NCBI GenBank assembly: GCA_949051815.1
Contig: CARQVR010000023.1
Span: 1-45,987 of the forward strand
Direction of reading: 5' to 3'
Origin: an uncultured Lachnospiraceae bacterium
Lineage (GTDB): Bacteria; Bacillota; Clostridia; Lachnospirales; Lachnospiraceae
Length of the DNA stretch: 45,987 nucleotides
The position numbers and the translations under genes are program-made. Below are positions 41,360 through 45,987 of the stretch, in pieces (within the stretch, counting starts at the first letter, position 1; the number at the start of each line of letters is the position of its first letter). The notes under the pieces were generated by a model. It did no database searches and was not told where the DNA came from. It worked only from the letters and a program-made list of their open reading frames with translations.

Positions 41360-41408
41360 AACCTCATAAAAAGGATAATAGATTATATTAATACCTTTTT
41401 GTGAGGTT
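41360..41408 (+). promoter_or_regulatory. Long hairpin covering the ribosome binding site of the second PBP gene
   Basis: AACCTCATAAAAAGG (41360-41374) pairs with CCTTTTTGTGAGGTT (41394-41408) with one T-G wobble. The right arm includes GTGAGG (41401-41406), the only site able to serve the TTG start at 41414, so folding would block translation. Confidence 0.7.
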
Positions 41409-41413
41409 TCTCT

Positions 41414-43162
41414 TTGAAAGAAGGAAAGATAAATCATAAAACCTATCACAGAAGTAAGACGGTAACGGTGTTTTTTCTGTGCGCGCTGGTGCTTTTCGGA
41501 CTGGCGGGAAGACTGGCCTATCTGATGGTGTTCCAGTCTGAGTATTACTCCCGGAAGGCCAGAGAACTGCATGAGAGGGAGAGAAGCATCAAGGCGGCAA
41601 GAGGGCGCATTATAGACGCCAACGGTAAGATTCTGGCGGACAACAAGACGGTCTGTACGGTTTCCGTGATTCACAGTCAGATTACGGACGCGGAGGAGGT
41701 GATTGACGTCCTCTCTAAGGAGCTTGGACTGTCGGAGGAGTATGTGAGAAAGCGGGTGGAGAAATATTCATCCATCGAGAAAATAAAGAGCAATGTGGAA
41801 AAAGCGGTGGGGGATTCCATCAGAGCCAGGGCTCTTGACGGGGTCAAGGTGGATGAGGATTACAAGCGGTATTATCCTTACGATACGCTGGCGTCCAAGG
41901 CGCTTGGGTTTACCGGCGGTGATAACCAGGGTATCATAGGGCTTGAGGTCGTCTATGAGGAATATTTGAAGGGCGAAGCGGGAACGATCTTAACGGTGAC
42001 AGACGCCAAGGGCGTGGAGCAGGACGAGGAGGGCGAGGAGAGGGTGGAGCCGGTGAGCGGCCGCGATCTCTATATCAGTCTGGATATCAATATCCAAAGC
42101 TATGCCACCCAGCTTGCCATGCAGACCATGGAGACGAAGGAGGCGGACCGCGTTTCCATTCTGGTGATGAATCCCCAGAACGGGGAGATTCTGGCTATGG
42201 CAGATGTGCCGGAGTTTGACCTGAATAATCCGTACACGCTGCCCGGGGGCATGGACGCGCTGGCGTTCTCCGAGAAAAAACGGCAGGAGCTTTTAAATGC
42301 CATGTGGAGAAACGGCTGTATCAACGATACTTATGAGCCGGGCTCCACTTTCAAGATCATCACGGCGGCAGCAGGGCTGGAATCAGGGGCGGTGAAACCG
42401 ACGGACACATTCAGTTGTCCCGGTTTTATTATGGTGGAGGACCGGAAGATCCGCTGTCATAAGGTGGGAGGACACGGAGCGGAGGATTTCGTGCAGGGAA
42501 CCATGAACTCCTGTAATCCCGTCTTTATCACGGTCGGACTCCGTATAGGCGTGGAGCGGTATTACTCCTATTTCCGGCAGTTCGGCCTTCTGGACCGGAC
42601 GGGAATTGATCTGCCGGGCGAGGCGGGGACAATCATGCATAAGATGGAAAACATCGGGCCTGTGGAGCTGGCCACCATCTCCTTCGGACAGTCCTTCCAG
42701 ATCACGCCGATCCAGCTTGCCACCACGGCGGCGTCCATCGTCAACGGCGGCAGGCGCATCACGCCCCATTTTGCGGTGCGGGCGGCGCGTGCGGACGGGA
42801 GCGACAGCCATTCTTTCACCTATCCGGTGAGAGAGCATGTGGTGTCCGACGAGACATCAGAAACCATGCGCTACATCTTAGAGCAGGTAGTAGCGGAAGG
42901 AAGCGGCAAAAACGGTGCGGTAGAAGGATACAAGGTGGGGGGAAAAACGGCAACCAGCCAGACGCTGCCCCGCGGGAGCGGCAAGTACATCGCCTCTTTT
43001 CTGGGCTTTGCACCGGCGGACAATCCACAGGTTCTGGCGCTGGCGATCATCCATAATCCGAAGGGAACTTACTATGGCGGTCAGATTGCCGCGCCTGTGG
43101 TGAGACAGCTTTTTGAGAATATCCTTCCATATTTGGAGGAAAAGATATATACTGGTAAGTAA
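41414..43162 (+). CDS. Class B penicillin-binding protein, SpoVD/PBP2-like, without PASTA domains
   Basis: A 582-residue transpeptidase. One N-terminal membrane helix (about 16-38, TVFFLCALVLFGLAG) leads to the pedestal, then the catalytic motifs: STFK (Ser311, Lys314) in EPGSTFKIIT, NSCNPVFI (SxN), and the third motif written KTATSQT at Lys511 in place of the usual KTGT. The protein ends soon after the transpeptidase domain, so the C-terminal PASTA repeats of Bacillus SpoVD are absent. The start is TTG with GTGAGG 7 bases upstream. It lies between another FtsI-like gene and mraY, the usual place for spoVD. Confidence 0.92.
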   Translation: MKEGKINHKTYHRSKTVTVFFLCALVLFGLAGRLAYLMVFQSEYYSRKARELHERERSIKAARGRIIDANGKILADNKTVCTVSVIHSQITDAEEVIDVLSKELGLSEEYVRKRVEKYSSIEKIKSNVEKAVGDSIRARALDGVKVDEDYKRYYPYDTLASKALGFTGGDNQGIIGLEVVYEEYLKGEAGTILTVTDAKGVEQDEEGEERVEPVSGRDLYISLDINIQSYATQLAMQTMETKEADRVSILVMNPQNGEILAMADVPEFDLNNPYTLPGGMDALAFSEKKRQELLNAMWRNGCINDTYEPGSTFKIITAAAGLESGAVKPTDTFSCPGFIMVEDRKIRCHKVGGHGAEDFVQGTMNSCNPVFITVGLRIGVERYYSYFRQFGLLDRTGIDLPGEAGTIMHKMENIGPVELATISFGQSFQITPIQLATTAASIVNGGRRITPHFAVRAARADGSDSHSFTYPVREHVVSDETSETMRYILEQVVAEGSGKNGAVEGYKVGGKTATSQTLPRGSGKYIASFLGFAPADNPQVLALAIIHNPKGTYYGGQIAAPVVRQLFENILPYLEEKIYTGK

Positions 43163-43192
43163 TGGACTTGTGATAAGGAGCGGGAGATAAGC

Positions 43193-44149
43193 ATGAACAG
43201 TGTGATTTTAATTTCAGTTTTGGTATCCTTTGCGATCAGTGTGTTTCTGGGGCCTGTGGTCATCCCTTTTCTGCGCAGGCTGAAAGTGGGACAGACGGAG
43301 CGGACGGAAGGACCCGAAAGCCATTTAAAGAAAAACGGAACACCCACCATGGGAGGCATACTGATTCTGATGAGTGTGGTGATCACTTCCCTCCTTTTCG
43401 TGGGGGATTATCCGGGCATTATTCCGGTGCTGTTTCTCACGCTGGGTTTCGGACTGGTAGGATTTCTGGACGACTACATCAAGGTGGTTTTAAAACGTTC
43501 CATGGGGCTTAGGGCATGGCAGAAGTTTGCCCTGCAGTTTCTCGTAACAGGTGTTTTCGTCTTTTATCTGCAAAGGTATACGGACGTTTCCCTGGCTATG
43601 AAGGTGCCTTTTCTGGACGGGGTTTATCTGGATTTTGGATGGATGAATATTCCGTTTCTGTTCTTTGTGGTGATCGGGACGGTGAACGGCACGAACTTTA
43701 CGGATGGTCTGGACGGTCTGGCAAGCTCTGTGACGGTGCTTGTTGCGACCTTCTTTACGGTGGTGGCGATTGGTACTGCCAGCGGAATCGAGCCGATTAC
43801 CTGCGCGGTGGTGGGGGCGCTTTTGGGCTTCCTGCTCTTCAATGTACATCCGGCAAGTGTTTTTATGGGGGACACCGGATCGCTTGCGCTTGGCGGCTTC
43901 GTGGCGGCTGCGGCGTACATGATGCAGATGCCGCTCTTCATTGCGATTGTGGGCTTTATCTATGTAATTGAGGTGCTGTCGGTTATGATGCAGGTGACTT
44001 ATTTTAAACTGACAGGCGGTAAGCGGATCTTTAAGATGGCGCCGATCCACCATCACTTCGAGCTGTGCGGGTGGTCGGAAACCCGGGTGGTGGCCGTATT
44101 TTCGATTGTGACGGCGCTGTTATGTCTGGTTGCGCTGATGGGTGTATAA
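43193..44149 (+). CDS. mraY: Phospho-MurNAc-pentapeptide-transferase
   Basis: A 318-residue polytopic enzyme (about ten helices) that makes lipid I from UDP-MurNAc-pentapeptide and undecaprenyl phosphate. Conserved blocks are KKNGTPTMGGILIL, GFLDDYIKVVLKR (catalytic Asp pair), NGTNFTDGLDGLASSV, FNVHPASVFMGDTGSLALGG and the C-terminal MAPIHHHFELCGWSE (triple His). AAGGAGCGGGA lies upstream of the ATG. The stop is followed immediately by a double-hairpin repeat of the GAGAATGC family. Confidence 0.97.
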   Translation: MNSVILISVLVSFAISVFLGPVVIPFLRRLKVGQTERTEGPESHLKKNGTPTMGGILILMSVVITSLLFVGDYPGIIPVLFLTLGFGLVGFLDDYIKVVLKRSMGLRAWQKFALQFLVTGVFVFYLQRYTDVSLAMKVPFLDGVYLDFGWMNIPFLFFVVIGTVNGTNFTDGLDGLASSVTVLVATFFTVVAIGTASGIEPITCAVVGALLGFLLFNVHPASVFMGDTGSLALGGFVAAAAYMMQMPLFIAIVGFIYVIEVLSVMMQVTYFKLTGGKRIFKMAPIHHHFELCGWSETRVVAVFSIVTALLCLVALMGV

Positions 44150-44151
44150 CA

Positions 44152-44216
44152 AAGTGAGAAGTACTTCTATGCAGACTTTTCTCACTTGGGAGAATGCCTG
44201 AAAAACAGCATTCTCC
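44152..44216 (+). repeat. Double-hairpin repeat, GAGAATGC family, copy between mraY and murD
   Basis: Stem 1: AAGTGAGAA (44152-44160) with TTCTCACTT (44179-44187), loop containing GTACTTCT. Stem 2: GGAGAATGC (44189-44197) with GCATTCTCC (44208-44216). It shares GAGAAGTACTTCT with the prkC-rsgA copy. It lies inside an operon, so it is not simply a terminator. Confidence 0.8.
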
Positions 44217-44240
44217 GCATAGCGGGATATGGAGGTTGTT

Positions 44241-45608
44241 ATGGATTTGCAGGGAAAAAACGTGCTGGTGGTGGGTTCCGGCTTAAGCGGAACCGGAGCT
44301 GTGGCAGCTTTGTGCCATGCCGGAGCACGGCCGCTCTTATTTGATGAAAACGAAAAACTTACCATAGAGGAAGTGCAGGGGAAGCTGGTGCCGGGTACGA
44401 CGGCGGAAATTGTAATCGGCGCATTGCCGGAGGAACAAAAGGCAGCGGTGGAGCTTGTGGTCTTAAGCCCGGGTGTTCCCACGGATACGGCCTTTGTGGA
44501 GGACTTCCGGAAAAGGGGGGTGAAGATCTGGGGCGAGATCGAGCTTGCCTATGAGCTGGGAAAGGGTACGGTCATCGCCATTACGGGGACGAACGGAAAG
44601 ACCACCACCACCTCTCTTGTGGGAGCAATTATGGCGGCCCATTATAAGGACGTGGACGTGGTGGGAAATATCGGGAATCCTTATACGCTGACGGCTCTGG
44701 ACGCCACGGAGGAGACCGTGACGGTGGCGGAGATCAGCAGCTTCCAGTTGGAGACAATAGACCGGTTCCGGCCGAAGGTTTCCGCGATCTTAAACATTAC
44801 GCCGGATCATCTGAACCGCCATCATACGATGGAAAATTATGCGGCGGCGAAAGAGGCGGTCTGCAGGAACCAGACCAAGGAGGAGACCTGTGTCCTGAAC
44901 TATGAAAACAGCTACACGAGAGCTTTCGGGGAGCGGTGCCCGGCGCGGGTCGTGTGGTTTTCTTCGGAGAGAAAGCTGGAGAACGGTTTTTTTCTGGAGG
45001 GTGAGGAAATCTTTCAGGCAAAGGACGGTGTGGCCGGGCGGCTCATGAATATACATGATATGAAGCTGGTGGGCGTCTGCAACGTGGAAAACGTGATGGC
45101 GGCCATGGCGGCTGCGACGGCCTGCGGTGTGCCGATGGAGGAAATTCTGTCGGTGATCAGAGCGTTTTCGCCGGTGGAGCACAGGATTGAGTTTGTGGCC
45201 ACGAAGCGCGGGGTAGATTATTATAACGATTCCAAGGGAACGAATCCCGATGCGGCCATTCAGGGCATCCGCGCCATGGACCGGCCGACGGTGTTACTTG
45301 GCGGCGGTTATGATAAGCAGAGTGAATACGACGAGTGGATCGAGGCGTTTGACGGCAAGGTAAAGTGTCTTGTGCTGATCGGACAGACACGGGAAAAGAT
45401 CGCTGCGTGCGCGAGAAGCCACGGGATTCAGAACATCGTGCTGGCGGACACCTTTGAGGAGGCGTTCGGGGTGTGCGTGGAGAAGGCGAAGCCCGGAGAT
45501 GCGGTTTTACTGTCTCCCGCCTGCGCGAGCTGGGGGATGTTCCCGAATTACGAGGTGAGGGGACAAATGTTTAAGGAAATGGTGAATCGGATGGAGGAGA
45601 GTTGTTAA
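44241..45608 (+). CDS. murD: UDP-MurNAc-L-alanine--D-glutamate ligase
   Basis: A 455-residue Mur ligase that adds D-glutamate to UDP-MurNAc-L-alanine. The N-terminal Rossmann start is VLVVGSGLSGTGAV, the ATP loop is AITGTNGKTTTTSL (near 112-125), and the C-terminal HRIEFVATKRGVDYYNDSKGTNPDA and LLSPACASWGMFPNYEVRG blocks are diagnostic. The ATG at 44241 is chosen because GGAGG (44231-44235) sits 5 bases before it; the ATG at 44229 precedes that site. It is followed immediately by ftsW, whose GTG begins at the next base after the stop. Confidence 0.96.
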   Translation: MDLQGKNVLVVGSGLSGTGAVAALCHAGARPLLFDENEKLTIEEVQGKLVPGTTAEIVIGALPEEQKAAVELVVLSPGVPTDTAFVEDFRKRGVKIWGEIELAYELGKGTVIAITGTNGKTTTTSLVGAIMAAHYKDVDVVGNIGNPYTLTALDATEETVTVAEISSFQLETIDRFRPKVSAILNITPDHLNRHHTMENYAAAKEAVCRNQTKEETCVLNYENSYTRAFGERCPARVVWFSSERKLENGFFLEGEEIFQAKDGVAGRLMNIHDMKLVGVCNVENVMAAMAAATACGVPMEEILSVIRAFSPVEHRIEFVATKRGVDYYNDSKGTNPDAAIQGIRAMDRPTVLLGGGYDKQSEYDEWIEAFDGKVKCLVLIGQTREKIAACARSHGIQNIVLADTFEEAFGVCVEKAKPGDAVLLSPACASWGMFPNYEVRGQMFKEMVNRMEESC

Positions 45609-45987
45609 GTGGCACAGAGAAACGCTTCCCGGAGGGGACAACAAAAGGGCGAGAGTTTTATGGATTACAGCCTGCTGTTTATCGTGCTTTTTCTTGTGGG
45701 ATTCGGTATGGTCATGGTGTTTTCCTCAAGCTCTTATGAGGCGAACCTGAAGCTGGGGGACTCCACCAAATATTTGAGACAGCAGCTTTTTGCATCTATT
45801 CTGGGGATTGTGGCAATGATGGTGGTGGCGAATATCCCTTATCATTTCTGGGAACGGTTTGCGGTGCCGGCCTATGTCGGATCCGCTGTGCTGATCTTAC
45901 TGATTATTCCTTTCGGTTACAGTTCCGGCGGTGCGACGCGCTGGCTGTACATAGGGCCCATCTCCCTGCAGGTGGCGGAGGTGGCGA
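45609..45987 (+). CDS. ftsW: FtsW/RodA/SpoVE-family glycosyltransferase, cut by the right edge
   Basis: A 126-codon fragment starting with GTG directly after the murD stop; GGAGG (45593-45597) is 11 bases upstream. After a basic leader (AQRNASRRGQQKGESF) come membrane helices: DYSLLFIVLFLVGFGMVMVF with the FtsW-typical SSSSYEANL, then a second and third helix ending in GGATRWLYIGPISLQVAEVA, the SEDS signature around GATRW. SEDS proteins polymerise lipid II with class B PBPs. In this position it is most likely FtsW, but SpoVE is close. The gene continues beyond the window. Confidence 0.9.
   Translation, partial: MAQRNASRRGQQKGESFMDYSLLFIVLFLVGFGMVMVFSSSSYEANLKLGDSTKYLRQQLFASILGIVAMMVVANIPYHFWERFAVPAYVGSAVLILLIIPFGYSSGGATRWLYIGPISLQVAEVA

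Overview
The window reads as a chromosomal segment of a Lachnospiraceae-type Firmicute (Clostridia). The clues are a SCIFF peptide with its radical SAM maturase next to a fused SecDF, a TIGR04086 membrane protein, the stp-prkC-rsgA run, a meso-diaminopimelate-type MurE, a dcw cluster led by mraZ, and strong AGGAGG ribosome binding sites with frequent TTG and GTG starts. There are no rRNA or tRNA genes, insertion sequences or CRISPR arrays. Almost everything is on the + strand; the one clear exception is a CBS-domain membrane protein at 11931-13223.

Layout. (1) 1-6.9 kb is accessory and visibly more AT-rich at its left end. It holds an ArsR-type repressor with an SdpI-like membrane protein, an AIM24-family protein, a DUF234-type ATPase with a nuclease-like C-terminus, and a two-gene unit of a SAM methyltransferase overlapping a phospholipase-D/SF2-helicase fusion that looks like a candidate defence module. 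(2) 6.9-13.7 kb is core: hisS-aspS, an SseB-like protein, a phosphoglycolate-phosphatase-like HAD enzyme whose end overlaps a convergent CBS-domain protein, and a small TIGR04086 membrane protein. (3) 13.7-19.9 kb is the SCIFF ranthipeptide locus (scfA, scfB), then secDF and recJ. (4) 20.4-33.4 kb carries murE-priA-def-fmt, a YugP-like protease, rsmB, rlmN, stp, prkC and rsgA, a classic block joining translation start, rRNA methylation and Ser/Thr signalling. (5) 33.4-34.3 kb is an inserted RelB/RelE-type toxin-antitoxin pair with its own promoter, operator and terminator. (6) 34.5-46 kb has ychF, lgt and the division and cell-wall cluster mraZ-rsmH-ftsL-two class B PBPs-mraY-murD-ftsW, cut by the right edge.

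The most unusual material lies between genes. At least three families of structured repeats occur: a hairpin with a GAGAATGC/GCATTCTC stem in five intergenic regions, three times as part of a double hairpin; a multi-hairpin element marked by TGAGGGAACG at 13.74-13.92 kb and 29.25-29.41 kb, which supplies the -35 box of the SCIFF promoter and the C-terminal codons of rlmN; and a 200-base imperfect foldback right after recJ. A 34-base tandem repeat precedes rsmB. Several good promoters (17-base spacers) and autoregulatory sites, including four MraZ boxes at 10-base period, can be read directly.

All functional calls come from motif and family recognition by eye. No searches were run, and residue positions are approximate unless tied to a named motif.
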